Assembly: GCA_011321815.1 (NCBI GenBank)
Contig: DROS01000021.1
Coordinates: 49,409-113,408, forward strand
DNA length: 64,000 nucleotides
Source: Gammaproteobacteria bacterium
GTDB lineage: Bacteria; Pseudomonadota; Gammaproteobacteria; SZUA-152
Reading direction: 5' to 3'
Position 1 is the first letter of the stretch. Each line of letters opens with the position of its first letter. The notes under the pieces are model-generated. The model saw only the letters and a list, made by a program, of their open reading frames with translations. It was not told the DNA's origin and searched no databases. This document shows, piece after piece, positions 34,883 to 44,808 of the stretch. Position numbers and translations under genes: made by a program.

Positions 34883-37753
34883 GTGTTTATCAATTTACGA
34901 GCAAAGTTTTTGGTCAGTGTTGCTGGACGTAGTGGTTCAGCAATACTCTGGGTGCTGTTTTCCCTGTTGATTTCCACCGTATCATTGGCTGCGGCGCCGT
35001 CAGTGCAGCAAATGCAAATGCTGGATCAGTTGTCTCCCGGGCAGCAGGCAGAATTACTACAGACATTTAAAAAGGCGCCCGGTACTGAAAAAACGATACC
35101 GTTGGAACAGCCCAAAGTGGTTGTGCCTGTGCGGGAAGACAATGTTGTGGAAGCTCCGGAGATGGATAAGACACTCAAGCCTTTTGGCTATGATTTATTT
35201 GCGGGTGCGCCCACCACTTTTTCACCGGTTACTGAAATTCCCATCCCCGTTGATTATGTTATCGGCCCCGGAGACACTGTGCAGGTGCAATTGTACGGCA
35301 AGGAAAACCAGCAGCACGAATTGATGGTTGATCGGGAAGGGCTGTTACAGTTTCCGGGTATTGGGCCCATTGCGATTGCGGGCATGCGTTTTGATGAACT
35401 GAAAAACGACTTGCAACGGCGCATCAAAAAACAAATGCCCGGCGTGCAGATTTATGTTTCCCTTGGCGAACTGCGTTCCATGCGTGTTTTTGTGTTGGGT
35501 GATGTCAACCGGCCTGGTGCGTACACGGTGAGTTCTTTATCCACTATGACCAATGCGTTGTTTGTGAGTGGCGGTGTACGGCCGATTGGTTCGCTGCGTA
35601 ATGTGCAGCTTAAACGGCAGGGAAAACTGATTCAGCAACTGGATTTGTATGATTTATTATTGCGTGGCGACACCAGCGCTGATGCACGCATGCAGCCGGG
35701 TGATGTGATTTTTGTACCGCCCATTGGTGATACGGTAAGTATTGATGGGGAAGTGCGTCGCCCCGCCATTTATGAGCTGAAAAAAAAGCGCACGGTACAA
35801 CAGGTACTGGCCATGGCGGGCGGTACGTTACCGACAGCTTATCAGGTGAAAAGTCAGTTGGAACGCATAAATGCCATCGGTGAAAAAACTGTCATTGACA
35901 TTGATTTATCATCGGCAACCTCTGTTGCGCATTCCGTGGAAAATGGTGATGTATTACGTATCTACTCTGTGTTGGACAGCACAGAAAATGCGGTATTTAT
36001 ATCCGGTCATGTACAGCGTCCCGGTGAATTGCAATGGCATGCCGGTATGCGCTTGTCTGATGTTCTTCCTTCGATTAAGGCATTGTTGCCCGAGCCTGAC
36101 TTGCGCATAGTGCTGGTCCGTCGTGAACGACAACCGGATCGCATTATTGAGGTGTTGACTTCGCGTCTGGATGAGGTTTTCGCGGAACCGGGCTCGACGG
36201 CAGATTTAAAACTGCAATCCCGCGACCATGTTTTTGTCTTTGGGTTATCGTCTGAGGCAGAGCAACAGCGCAATGAAGTGCTTGCAACGTTGGTGCAGGA
36301 ACTACGACAGCAGGCAAATTTTGAACGTCCGGAAACCATCGTGCAGATTGCGGGCAATGTGCGCTGGCCTGGCGAATATCCGCTGGCAGCCAGAATGCGC
36401 CTGAGGGATCTGCTGCGTTTTGCGGGAGATGTAACGGCTAACAGTGATACACGTTATATATTGCTGATGCGCAGAAATATACAAGGTCAGTATCTGACCG
36501 CGCAGTCATTTGATATCAGCACATTGAATGTTTCTCAGGGCGATTCTATTGCGACTAATCCGTTGCTCAACCCGCGTGATGAAGTTTATGTGTTTTCAAA
36601 AGATGATGACCGTTCTGTGTTGCTGGGGTCGGTGATTGCGCAGATCAAGGAACAGGCAAACAGTGGTGCACCGGCAGCGGTGGTGAGCATCAGTGGTCTG
36701 GTGAAGTCACCCGGTGAATATCCATTGGAAAAAAATATGAGTGTGTCCGATTTGTTACAGGCTGCCGGTGGCCTCACCGAATCGGCCTACACGCTGGAAG
36801 CGGAATTGAGCCGGTATCGCGTTGACGAGGAAAAGGGGCGGCTTACTCGTCACATTTCTATTCAGCTGGCGGCATTCACGTCGGCAGCTTCGCCGGGTGA
36901 AACAGCGGATCAGCTTCATTTGCAATCCTATGATTCTTTGCACATCAAGCGGTTGCCCAACTGGACGGCCCAGCGTGTGGTGGAAGTGATGGGGGAGGTG
37001 CGCTTTCCCGGCAGTTATCCCGTGAAGCGGGGCGAAACACTGCTGGAATTACTTGAGCGGGCTGGTGGTTTGACCGATGAGGCCTTTGCTGAAGGTGCGG
37101 TGTTTTTACGCGAGAGTTTGCGTAAAAAAGAACAGGATCAACTGGATGCCATGAGTTTGCGGTTGGAATCTGATCTGGCAGCGATTGATCTGGAAAAGGC
37201 GCAGGCCAGCGATGAAAGCCAGAGTTCGGTGGGTATGGCGAGTTCGTTGCTGAAACAGCTAAAGGCCACTAAAGCGGTGGGGCGGTTGGTCATTGACCTT
37301 CCCCGGTTGTTGGCCAGCCGTAACAGCGACTGGGACAGGGATGAGGATGAAGAAGAGACTGAGTTTGAAGAAGATATCCTGCTCAAGAACGGTGATAAAT
37401 TGATGATTCCCGGGCTGACCCAGGAAGTCACCATTCTCGGTGAAGTACAACATGCCACCTCACACCTGTTTCGCGAGGGGCGTAGTGTGCAGCAGTATAT
37501 TAACCGCAGCGGAGGCATGACTTATCGTGCTGACGAAGACCGTGTTTATGTGGTGCGAGCCAACGGGGCGGTAGTGCCCAGTCACAGTGCAGGCTGGTTT
37601 GGCAGTAACCTGGAAGTGCGCCCCGGCGATACCATCGTGGTGCCTCTGGATGCGGAGCGCATGAAACCCTTGACCCTGTGGACCAATGTCAGCCAGATTA
37701 TCTACCAAATTGGCATTGCAGCGGCGAGCTGGAATGCGGTGGGTATTTTTTAG
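34883..37753 (+). CDS. Wza-like polysaccharide export protein with multiple SLBB domains
   Basis: A 956-aa protein from a GTG. Signal peptide 'SAILWVLFSLLISTVSLAAA' without a lipobox Cys. The polysaccharide export (PES) domain at about 125-200 ('YVIGPGDTVQVQLYGKENQ') is followed by about six SLBB repeats ('VFVLGDVNRPGAYTVSSLST', VFISGHVQRPGELQW, VQIAGNVRWPGEYPLA, VSISGLVKSPGEYPL, VEVMGEVRFPGSYPV). Wza has two SLBB domains, so this is a long version likely to span more of the periplasm. Confidence 0.9.
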   Translation: MFINLRAKFLVSVAGRSGSAILWVLFSLLISTVSLAAAPSVQQMQMLDQLSPGQQAELLQTFKKAPGTEKTIPLEQPKVVVPVREDNVVEAPEMDKTLKPFGYDLFAGAPTTFSPVTEIPIPVDYVIGPGDTVQVQLYGKENQQHELMVDREGLLQFPGIGPIAIAGMRFDELKNDLQRRIKKQMPGVQIYVSLGELRSMRVFVLGDVNRPGAYTVSSLSTMTNALFVSGGVRPIGSLRNVQLKRQGKLIQQLDLYDLLLRGDTSADARMQPGDVIFVPPIGDTVSIDGEVRRPAIYELKKKRTVQQVLAMAGGTLPTAYQVKSQLERINAIGEKTVIDIDLSSATSVAHSVENGDVLRIYSVLDSTENAVFISGHVQRPGELQWHAGMRLSDVLPSIKALLPEPDLRIVLVRRERQPDRIIEVLTSRLDEVFAEPGSTADLKLQSRDHVFVFGLSSEAEQQRNEVLATLVQELRQQANFERPETIVQIAGNVRWPGEYPLAARMRLRDLLRFAGDVTANSDTRYILLMRRNIQGQYLTAQSFDISTLNVSQGDSIATNPLLNPRDEVYVFSKDDDRSVLLGSVIAQIKEQANSGAPAAVVSISGLVKSPGEYPLEKNMSVSDLLQAAGGLTESAYTLEAELSRYRVDEEKGRLTRHISIQLAAFTSAASPGETADQLHLQSYDSLHIKRLPNWTAQRVVEVMGEVRFPGSYPVKRGETLLELLERAGGLTDEAFAEGAVFLRESLRKKEQDQLDAMSLRLESDLAAIDLEKAQASDESQSSVGMASSLLKQLKATKAVGRLVIDLPRLLASRNSDWDRDEDEEETEFEEDILLKNGDKLMIPGLTQEVTILGEVQHATSHLFREGRSVQQYINRSGGMTYRADEDRVYVVRANGAVVPSHSAGWFGSNLEVRPGDTIVVPLDAERMKPLTLWTNVSQIIYQIGIAAASWNAVGIF

Positions 37754-37793
37754 GCAACCTGTTCAGGCAGAATTGACGTAGAATGATTAATAT

Positions 37794-38783
37794 ATGGACA
37801 AGCCTGATTTAAAAATTCATAAACTGACCTCCAAGGCGGAGCGTCCGGTTGTTCCGGAATCAGCCGAGAATCAATCAGAGCAGCGACAGTCGGTGCGCTA
37901 TGTTGCTGTTCCGGGTTATGCCCCCGACTATGCCGGGCCTTATGCCGAAGATGACAGCGTTGACCTGTTTGCTTTATGGCGGGTGCTGCTTCAGTACAAA
38001 CATGTGTTATTGGGCGTTTTTTTATTCGGCATGTTACTGGCGGCGGGTTTCGCCTTTTTATCAACACCGATTTATCGTGCTGAGTTGGTGATGGCCCCGT
38101 CCACAGAAGAGGAAAGCGGAGGCTTGTCGTCTTTGGCTGGGCAGTTTGGTGGTTTGGCCTCGTTAGCGGGCGTTAATCTGAGCGGCGCTGGCAATGATGT
38201 GGACAGGGTGCTGGCAACATTAAAATCGCGTGTTTTTCTGGTGCCGTTTTTGCAGCAGGAACAAATCGTCCCGCTGTTTGCGCGGGGACTGAGCGGTGAA
38301 GTGCCGAGTACATTGGATGTTTACGAAACCTTCTCGGAAGATGTGCTGGATGTTCGCAAGGATAATAAAACAGGACTGATGACGCTGGGTGTCGAATGGC
38401 GTGATCCGGTATTGGCAGCTTACTGGGCCAATACGCTGGTGGCGCGTCTCAACGAACATCAGCGGCAAGCGGCCATTAAAGAGGCGCAACAGAGTATTGA
38501 TTATCTCAATCAACAGCTGTCGAAGACCAGCGTCGTGGATATGCAGCAAGCCATCTATCGACTCATTGAATCGCAAACCCGGGTCATTATGCTGGCGAAC
38601 GTGAAAAAAGAATATGTGATGCAAGTCATAGACCCGGCGCTGGCGCCGGAAAAAAGGGTGCGGCCACAGCGTAGCCTGATTCTGCTGTTGGGCGCAGTGC
38701 TCAGTGTCATGATGGGCATTTTTATTATTTTTCTGTTGCACGGGCTGAAGGCTTTCAGGCAACAGCTTGCACAGAATGACTGA
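37794..38783 (+). CDS. Wzz-type polysaccharide chain-length/co-polymerase protein
   Basis: A 329-aa protein: a cytoplasmic N-terminus, TM1 ('LLGVFLFGMLLAAGFAFL', about 73-91), a long periplasmic region with helices, then a Pro-rich stretch 'PALAPEKRVRPQRSL' and TM2 ('LILLLGAVLSVMMGIFIIF'). This is the PCP fold of Wzz. No C-terminal tyrosine-kinase domain is present. It should pair with the SLBB exporter just upstream (40 bp). Confidence 0.87.
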   Translation: MDKPDLKIHKLTSKAERPVVPESAENQSEQRQSVRYVAVPGYAPDYAGPYAEDDSVDLFALWRVLLQYKHVLLGVFLFGMLLAAGFAFLSTPIYRAELVMAPSTEEESGGLSSLAGQFGGLASLAGVNLSGAGNDVDRVLATLKSRVFLVPFLQQEQIVPLFARGLSGEVPSTLDVYETFSEDVLDVRKDNKTGLMTLGVEWRDPVLAAYWANTLVARLNEHQRQAAIKEAQQSIDYLNQQLSKTSVVDMQQAIYRLIESQTRVIMLANVKKEYVMQVIDPALAPEKRVRPQRSLILLLGAVLSVMMGIFIIFLLHGLKAFRQQLAQND

Positions 38784-38855
38784 TTTTTATCGTTGTTTTG
38801 GTTCATGCCGGAATAACGTAATGTAAGACTTTGTCAGAAAAGGAAATCCTGAATT

Positions 38856-39479
38856 ATGTCGAATAATGAAGCATCGAGTAGTAATAATGTTGTCTGGCAC
38901 AATGCCACTGTCACCCGGGATCGCCGACAGCAACAGAATGGCCACAAAAGTGTGATTCTGTGGTTTACAGGATTATCGGGTGCAGGGAAATCCAGCCTGG
39001 CTCATGCTGTGGAAGAGCAATTGCACCAGCTTGGCAGTCGTACTTATGTGCTGGATGGTGATAATGTCCGTCACGGTCTGAGTGGTGATCTCGGTTTTTC
39101 TGATGATGATCGCAAAGAAAACATCCGTCGCATCGGTGAGGTGGCCAAGCTGTTTTTGGAGGCCGGTGTGATTGCCATGACAGCTTTTATTTCCCCTTTT
39201 CGCGCCGAGCGTGAGATGGTGCGCAAACTGGTGCCCCATGGAGAGTTTATCGAAATCTATTGTTGTGCCGATATTGCCATTTGTGAACAGCGTGACGTGA
39301 AAGGTCTGTACAAGCGTGCCCGAGCCGGTGAAATCAAAGATTTCACCGGAATTTCATCCCCCTACGAAGCACCCGTCAGTCCCGAAATAAATGTGGATAC
39401 GGGCACGCAGCCCATTGAAAAATGTGTCGACGAAGTCATCAGCCTGCTGCGCGAACGCGGTATTCTTGCAGCGGTCTGA
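38856..39479 (+). CDS. cysC: Adenylylsulfate kinase CysC
   Basis: A 207-aa protein with P-loop GLSGAGKSS, '[18 protein letters not shown]' and '[20 protein letters not shown]', all diagnostic of APS kinase. It makes PAPS from APS. No cysD/cysN or cysH is beside it, and it lies at the end of an exopolysaccharide cluster, so it may supply sulfate for polysaccharide decoration (inference). Its stop is six bases from the stop of the convergent protease gene. Confidence 0.94.
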   Translation: MSNNEASSSNNVVWHNATVTRDRRQQQNGHKSVILWFTGLSGAGKSSLAHAVEEQLHQLGSRTYVLDGDNVRHGLSGDLGFSDDDRKENIRRIGEVAKLFLEAGVIAMTAFISPFRAEREMVRKLVPHGEFIEIYCCADIAICEQRDVKGLYKRARAGEIKDFTGISSPYEAPVSPEINVDTGTQPIEKCVDEVISLLRERGILAAV

Positions 39480-39485
39480 CATCAA

Positions 39486-42431
39486 CTATACTTGACGCAG
39501 TGTCAGGCCCAGTTCGCCGGCCATTGCTTCACCGGATTGTGGATTGCTGATGACTGCTGTACTGGCCAGCTCCGGTTTTAAATAAGTTTCTCCCACCCGT
39601 TGCAGGTCTTCCAGTGTTACCGCCAGAATGCGTTGGCGGTGTTGGTGCCGTTGTTCCGGGGTGCGGCCATACAGGGCATTGTGAAAGGCATCCTTGGCTT
39701 CGCCAGCCGGGGAGGAGGGTTTGTCCAGGCTGCCGATAACACCAAGAATGGCTTCTTCCACCTGACGCCATTCGTGTTTTTCAGCCAGCAACCAGTCAAC
39801 GGCATGATCAAAATCATCCAACGTTTCCGCAAGGCGCGGGTCACGGTAAGAATAAAAGCGAAAGCTGGCGCTGTCGGAATCATGGCTGGCGCCACCACCG
39901 TAGGCCCCCCCCTGCTCACGAATAACACGATGCAGAAATCCGTTGCGTAAAAAGCCACCGAGTACGGCCAGCGCAGCTGCATCGGGGTGGGCGACAGGTA
40001 CCGTTGGGTAGGCTTTGGCGCAGAAATTCACCGATGTGCTGGTGGTCCAGAGCTCCTTCACCGTTTCACGTTTATTCGGCAGAGCAAAAGGTTCGGGGTG
40101 TGCCGGGTCGCTCGTGGTCCAAAGTGCATTGCAGTCTTGTTGCAAGGCATCCAGGTTTTCATTTTCACCGATTAATAAAAACTGACCGGGGCTGCTTTGT
40201 AATATGTTGTGTAATGCGGCCATTTTTTCAGCCAATTGAGATAATGTGGCTTTATTGTCAAGACTGTCATCCAGCTGCTTGATATGGGTAATACCGAGCA
40301 AACCGGACAAGCGGTATTTCAGTGCCGCAGACGGACTCATTCCAGCCCCCGCCGCCTGCATAGCCAGCATGTGACCTCGGCCGGTAATGCCCTGTTCCCG
40401 ATTGGCGCGCAATTGCGCCATGAGTTCACGAATGCGCTCGTGCTCATCAAAGCGTGTGTTATGAAAAATGTCACGCATGAGTTCACTAAAGGCATAGTGG
40501 TTACGTGCAAGCGCCTTGCCGGATAAAATGAAATGGCCGCTGCTGTTTTGCTCGTTATCAATAGCGCCGCGTAACGTGGTATAAGCACCGATGCCGCCAC
40601 TTACACTGCTTTGCACTGCCTGCATGGTGAGATAGTCGCGTTTGTCACAACCGAGTTCAGCCAGACAATTGGTGTAATAGGGCAGAATGGCCAGCAGCTC
40701 ATCATCCATTTTTGGCAGATCAACAATCAACTGCTGATAAACAAGGCCGTTGGTGCCTTGCGCAAAGCTGTGGGTTGGCCGTCCTTGTATCGTGGTTTTT
40801 TTGCCAGTGGCGATGTTGAGTTGATGCGGTACATCTTCCAGTCCCACTTTGGGCAGGATGCTTTCATCATCGTGTTGATTTTGACGTTTTGCAAGTTTTC
40901 CGGCGAGTTGCACAACCCGCTGTTGTTCTTCTTCACTGAGGTCAGCCTTGATTTTTGCCAGGCGGGCTCTTTCTGCGGCATCGCGGCGGGCATTCAATTG
41001 GGCGTCGGGCTTTAATGTCAGGCGGACACGGTGCGGGTTGTCCAACAGTTGCGCCTGAATCAAGCGGGTAATAAATTCCGGGTCTTCAATGTCTGAGCGT
41101 AACTGTTTGAGTGCAGGCTCCAGGTCAAAGGCTTTTAGAGTATCGCCATAATGTATGGCTGTGGGCAGCGCATCCAGGATCAGTTGCAGCCCATAAGGGT
41201 ACGAGTCACCGGTAATTTCGCGTTGTTGCAATTCCAACTGGTGCAACACAGCTTCCACGCGCTGTTGAGGAATACCTTCGGTTACCACTTTTTGCAGCGT
41301 TGACATAATCAAGTCTTCAACGGCCTGCATGTTGTCCGTATTGCTGCCTTCCACGCCGCAAATAAAAGTCATTTCCTTATTGGAGTTATCCAGACCACAA
41401 AGAGGAGATGGTGCGGTGCCAAGATTTGTGGTTTCCAGTGCATGTTGCAGCGGAGATGCGCTGTCCTCCAACAATACACCCTCCAATAATTCTGCGGTGA
41501 GCGCTGTGCGTAAATCGGTAGAGGGACCTAATAACCAATTCATCACGATGTGTGTTTTGTCATCATTGTGTTCGGGTTCATCCAGGGCATAAAATTCTTC
41601 CACATTAAGTGGCGCCACAAAACGTTTTTCATCAGGTACAAAAATATGTTCATCTGACCGCTGGAATTGACTCAGTACCCGTTCTTCAAATTGTTGTTGC
41701 AATTCCACTGCGGGAATATCGCCGTAAGTCATAAAGATGGCATTGGAGGGGTGGTAGTGTTTTTTATAAAACGCCTTGAGTTCGGCATAACTTAAATCGG
41801 GGATGTCAGCGGGTTCGCCACCACTGTTAAAATGATAAGTGTTGGTAGGGAATGTGTATTTTGTCAGTGTCTGCCACAGGGTGCTGACAGGTGAACTCAT
41901 GGCACCTTTCATTTCATTAAAAACCACACCTTTAAATGTCAGATCGCTGCTGGGATCGTCCGGTGTTGCAAATTCAATGCGGTGACCTTCCTGGGCAAAA
42001 TCCAGTTCATCGAGATTGGAAAAAAACACAGCATCCAGATAAACATCGAGCAGGTTAAAAAAATCCTTGCGGTTCTGGCTGGCAAAGGGATAAGCCGTCC
42101 AGTCACTGCTGGTAAAGGCATTCATGAAAGTGTTGAGCGAGCGCCGGATCATCATAAAAAACGGGTCGCGTACCGGATAGCGTTGACTGCCACAAAGGGC
42201 AGTGTGTTCGAGAATGTGCGCAACGCCGCTGGAATCGGTAGGCACGGTGCGCAGCCCCACCAGAAAAACATTTTCACTGTTGTTTGCCGCAAGGTGAAAA
42301 TGTTGTGCGCCGGTATTGATGTGTTCAAATTCATCAATGCTCAGGTTCAGTGATTCGACGAATTTTCGACGAAGGTGGCGAAAGCCAGGGTGGGTTGGGG
42401 TTTCGTGCGTGGTACTTGCGGATGCGCTCAT
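39486..42431 (-). CDS. PreP-like M16C zinc metalloprotease
   Basis: A 981-aa protein of the length of presequence proteases. The inverted zinc motif HILEH lies in 'HILEHTALCGSQRYPVRDPF', with the distal Glu expected in 'GVVFNEMKGAMSSP'. The C-terminal half carries the R/Y pair region ('GGAYGGGASHDSDSASFRFY'). It should degrade small unfolded peptides. The bacterial location is unclear since no signal peptide is present. Convergent with cysC, with practically no spacer and no terminator seen. Confidence 0.92.
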   Translation of the reverse strand: MSASASTTHETPTHPGFRHLRRKFVESLNLSIDEFEHINTGAQHFHLAANNSENVFLVGLRTVPTDSSGVAHILEHTALCGSQRYPVRDPFFMMIRRSLNTFMNAFTSSDWTAYPFASQNRKDFFNLLDVYLDAVFFSNLDELDFAQEGHRIEFATPDDPSSDLTFKGVVFNEMKGAMSSPVSTLWQTLTKYTFPTNTYHFNSGGEPADIPDLSYAELKAFYKKHYHPSNAIFMTYGDIPAVELQQQFEERVLSQFQRSDEHIFVPDEKRFVAPLNVEEFYALDEPEHNDDKTHIVMNWLLGPSTDLRTALTAELLEGVLLEDSASPLQHALETTNLGTAPSPLCGLDNSNKEMTFICGVEGSNTDNMQAVEDLIMSTLQKVVTEGIPQQRVEAVLHQLELQQREITGDSYPYGLQLILDALPTAIHYGDTLKAFDLEPALKQLRSDIEDPEFITRLIQAQLLDNPHRVRLTLKPDAQLNARRDAAERARLAKIKADLSEEEQQRVVQLAGKLAKRQNQHDDESILPKVGLEDVPHQLNIATGKKTTIQGRPTHSFAQGTNGLVYQQLIVDLPKMDDELLAILPYYTNCLAELGCDKRDYLTMQAVQSSVSGGIGAYTTLRGAIDNEQNSSGHFILSGKALARNHYAFSELMRDIFHNTRFDEHERIRELMAQLRANREQGITGRGHMLAMQAAGAGMSPSAALKYRLSGLLGITHIKQLDDSLDNKATLSQLAEKMAALHNILQSSPGQFLLIGENENLDALQQDCNALWTTSDPAHPEPFALPNKRETVKELWTTSTSVNFCAKAYPTVPVAHPDAAALAVLGGFLRNGFLHRVIREQGGAYGGGASHDSDSASFRFYSYRDPRLAETLDDFDHAVDWLLAEKHEWRQVEEAILGVIGSLDKPSSPAGEAKDAFHNALYGRTPEQRHQHRQRILAVTLEDLQRVGETYLKPELASTAVISNPQSGEAMAGELGLTLRQV

Positions 42432-42531
42432 TAAAGGGTCTCGTGGTTAGTGGCTTGCGTAAATCTGTTTACGCTGCGTGAATAGTTGCTGAACAATTAT
42501 GGATTTACATTGAGTCAGTGATCTGATGGCG

Positions 42532-43437
42532 TCACAGCCTCAAGCCGTTGAGTATTTTCGCATAGGCCTGGAGGTACGACCATTCATGTTTGACAAGGGC
42601 AATGTCTTCTTTAATTGGCATCAGCATGAATAAATCATCGATCACGTATTGCATTGAAAGCAGTACAGCGGCACCGGGTACGCTAGCCAGGGTTTCTGCC
42701 GCAACCTGTTTGCGGGTAAATTTTTTGTCCAGATTGAGATCCTTGGCCATTTGCCGTAACTGGCTCATTTTTAATACCGTTAATCGCGCACTTAATGGAA
42801 TGTGGCGACCCTTGCGGGCAATGCGGGATTTCGCCAGATCTTCCATGATTTTGCGATCCGGATCAAATGGTGGAATGTGTAGGGTAACCGCTTGTGGGCG
42901 AGCTGCATAGTGGCTGAAATAGACGCTGAAGTCGTGGCCACCAAAACGGGACATCAGGTCCCGGGAAATCAAGCGTGTTGATTTTGGGTTGAATTCCACC
43001 AGCAATTTACGTTCAGTTTTGGTGAGTGGTTCCAGCAGCTTTGCGGGCAGTGTTTGTGAGGGGGACGCTTCATTTTCCTTTTGCTCACGTTGCTGTGCCA
43101 GGTAGGCATCAATTTCCACGAACCCAGGACGATTGAAGGCCAGAAAAGTGGCGGTGGCATTAATATCTTTTTTGCCGATCAGCACTTTCAGGCTGTCGAC
43201 GCCGCGTTCATCCAGTCTGGTAACAGATAGCCCCTCGGTTAATTTGAGGTTATGTTGGTGCGATGGCGTCTGGTGCGACTGCGTGGCCGCTGGTGTTTGC
43301 GATGGTGCTTTGTCTGGCGGAATATTTTCTTTATGCAGGTTTTTGCTTCGCGGTGATCCTACATGAATCAGCCAGCGCTGCACGGCCAGCAAGGCCAGGA
43401 TTGTGCCCAGCACAATTAACAGTGGAACAGGGTTCAT
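42532..43437 (-). CDS. Membrane-anchored protein of unknown function
   Basis: A 301-aa protein with one N-terminal membrane helix ('PLLIVLGTILALLAVQRWLI') and a soluble rest. A Pro/Gln/His-rich linker (about 30-65) precedes a mixed domain. A helical segment 'QLRQMAKDLNLDKKFTRKQV' looks SAP-like but is not convincing. I do not recognise a family. Single gene, upstream of the protease gene by 100 bp on the same strand; co-transcription is possible. Confidence 0.65.
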   Translation of the reverse strand: MNPVPLLIVLGTILALLAVQRWLIHVGSPRSKNLHKENIPPDKAPSQTPAATQSHQTPSHQHNLKLTEGLSVTRLDERGVDSLKVLIGKKDINATATFLAFNRPGFVEIDAYLAQQREQKENEASPSQTLPAKLLEPLTKTERKLLVEFNPKSTRLISRDLMSRFGGHDFSVYFSHYAARPQAVTLHIPPFDPDRKIMEDLAKSRIARKGRHIPLSARLTVLKMSQLRQMAKDLNLDKKFTRKQVAAETLASVPGAAVLLSMQYVIDDLFMLMPIKEDIALVKHEWSYLQAYAKILNGLRL

Positions 43438-43732
43438 TGCTTACTGGTATCTGTAGCCTGTGAGGTTTGGTGTCGCATTGCGGGACACAGTATACCTGTC
43501 CGGTTTGCCTGCGCAATGTAGTGCGGTGAACGGGCAGACAAGCGTGGTTCTCTAATATAATTGATCTGTACAAAAAACGCACAATAACCATTCAAGGTCG
43601 ATGGCTGCTGGACGATAACGGGGTTGAAATAGTGCTTTTTTGTTGAAGGTTTTTTGTTCAAAAAACTAATTAAAATCAATAAATTAAAGTATTTTTCAAG
43701 TGTCACTTGTCAGGTGGATGAAGGAGCAGGAC

Positions 43733-43942
43733 ATGGAAATTAACAATATTCCAATTCCGGTGGTGCCGGAAGTGAAGGCAGAGCCTCCTCGTGATGCCCA
43801 GCTGCAAACGGCCGTGCCCGAGTCAACGCAAGGTGAATCAGCGCAAAATAATCCGCAGGCCGATACAGGTGGGACCGGTACCTCGGGTGGTTCACGCGAT
43901 GAGTCCCGCACTGTCGGCCGCTATATCGACGAACGCGCCTAG
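43733..43942 (+). CDS. Small disordered protein ending in a MITE end
   Basis: A 69-aa protein from the ATG at 43733, preceded by AAGGAGCAGG. It is rich in Pro, Gln, Gly, Thr and Ser (MEINNIPIPVVPEVKAEPPR at the start, 'QADTGGTGTSGGSRDESR' later) and looks disordered. The TAG stop at 43940-43942 lies in the CTAG end of a MITE fragment, so the original C-terminus may have been cut or altered. Function unknown. Confidence 0.55.
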   Translation: MEINNIPIPVVPEVKAEPPRDAQLQTAVPESTQGESAQNNPQADTGGTGTSGGSRDESRTVGRYIDERA

Positions 43943-43996
43943 TACTCTTTCAAGGTGATAAATTAGGATTCAGTTGGTCTGTCAGCGTTCAGAGCA
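43939..43996. repeat. MITE end fragment (same family as 10596-10864)
   Basis: About 58 bases match the inverted right end of the element at 10596-10864 at roughly 95% (CTAGTACTCTTTCAAGG, then GATTCAGTTGGTCTGTCAGC). Beyond about 43996 the match ends and the S24-like gene begins. Only one end is present, so this is a truncated copy. Confidence 0.75.
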
Positions 43997-44339
43997 AAGT
44001 CTGCCCAGTTGCCAGCGGATATTCAAAATACACGGTGTCTTTACGCCGACGCCCGTTACGCTGAGTCACAACACCCTTCACGTGAAAATTATCGTCCAGC
44101 ATTACCGGTGCTTCACCGGGTTTCAGGTATTCCAGCCGACTACCGCTTTCATCACGCACGTACAGGCCAAAAAGCACCTCTGAGTTGTTGATCAGCACAG
44201 CGTAGCTATTGCTTATCAGCGGGTAACCCGGGTCCACCACAATAATGTGACCATCCTCGAAAGCAGGTGACATGCTGTCGCCAATAACACGCAAGGCAAA
44301 GGCTTCCATACCTTCGGAGCGACAGCCTGTGTGCGACAT
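43989..44339 (-). CDS. S24/LexA-fold protein, probably without catalytic lysine
   Basis: A 116-aa protein from the ATG at 44337-44339 (MSHTGCRSEG). 'ALRVIGDSMSPAFEDGHIIV' is the S24/LexA serine motif. Where LexA has the catalytic Lys (VKRL-type strand) this protein reads 'INNSEVLFGLYVRDES', with no Lys. There is no DNA-binding domain. It may therefore be a non-cleaving relative. Starts 16 bp after the YheU gene. Its last codons overlap the MITE end fragment. Confidence 0.75.
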   Translation of the reverse strand: MSHTGCRSEGMEAFALRVIGDSMSPAFEDGHIIVVDPGYPLISNSYAVLINNSEVLFGLYVRDESGSRLEYLKPGEAPVMLDDNFHVKGVVTQRNGRRRKDTVYFEYPLATGQTLL

Positions 44340-44355
44340 TGGGTTTTTTCCTCCG

Positions 44356-44595
44356 TCAGTCTGTTGTTGGCTGGTTATAAGCCTGTGCCTGTGCGGCGGT
44401 GGTGATATTGCAGACCTCCATGGTTGCGTCATAAACAATCACTGCTTCACCTTTTTCCAGTTGGCGCACCACTTGCTGCACTTTTTTTGCCAGCGAAGCT
44501 TCATTGCTGCCGTAGTCGGTGCCGCTGCGGGTAACGAATTCTTCCACCAGGGCCTGTAAAGTGTCTGGTGATAATTCCTGATGAGGGATAATCAT
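44356..44595 (-). CDS. yheU: YheU-family (UPF0270) protein
   Basis: A 79-aa protein from the ATG at 44593-44595 (MIIPHQELSPDTLQ). 'EEFVTRSGTDYGSNEASLAK' and 'RQLEKGEAVIVYDATMEVCN' match the small YheU family closely. Function is unknown. A longer upstream frame is not supported. In one likely operon with the S24-like gene. Confidence 0.88.
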   Translation of the reverse strand: MIIPHQELSPDTLQALVEEFVTRSGTDYGSNEASLAKKVQQVVRQLEKGEAVIVYDATMEVCNITTAAQAQAYNQPTTD

Positions 44596-44808
44596 GCTGT
44601 TTTGGTGCGGTATTTTGGGGTCGAGACAGGATTGCCAATGCATTGACATACATTTTTTTGCAAAATACCCATGAATGACTTATTACTCAACCCACAGTCC
44701 CCACAAAACAGTTGTCAATTTGCTATGGTTAAGTATAGCGATTGTGTCGACTGGATAATACCGGAATGCGGAGTGCGGATACGATAGGTACCAACGGTTG
44801 GAGGGCCA

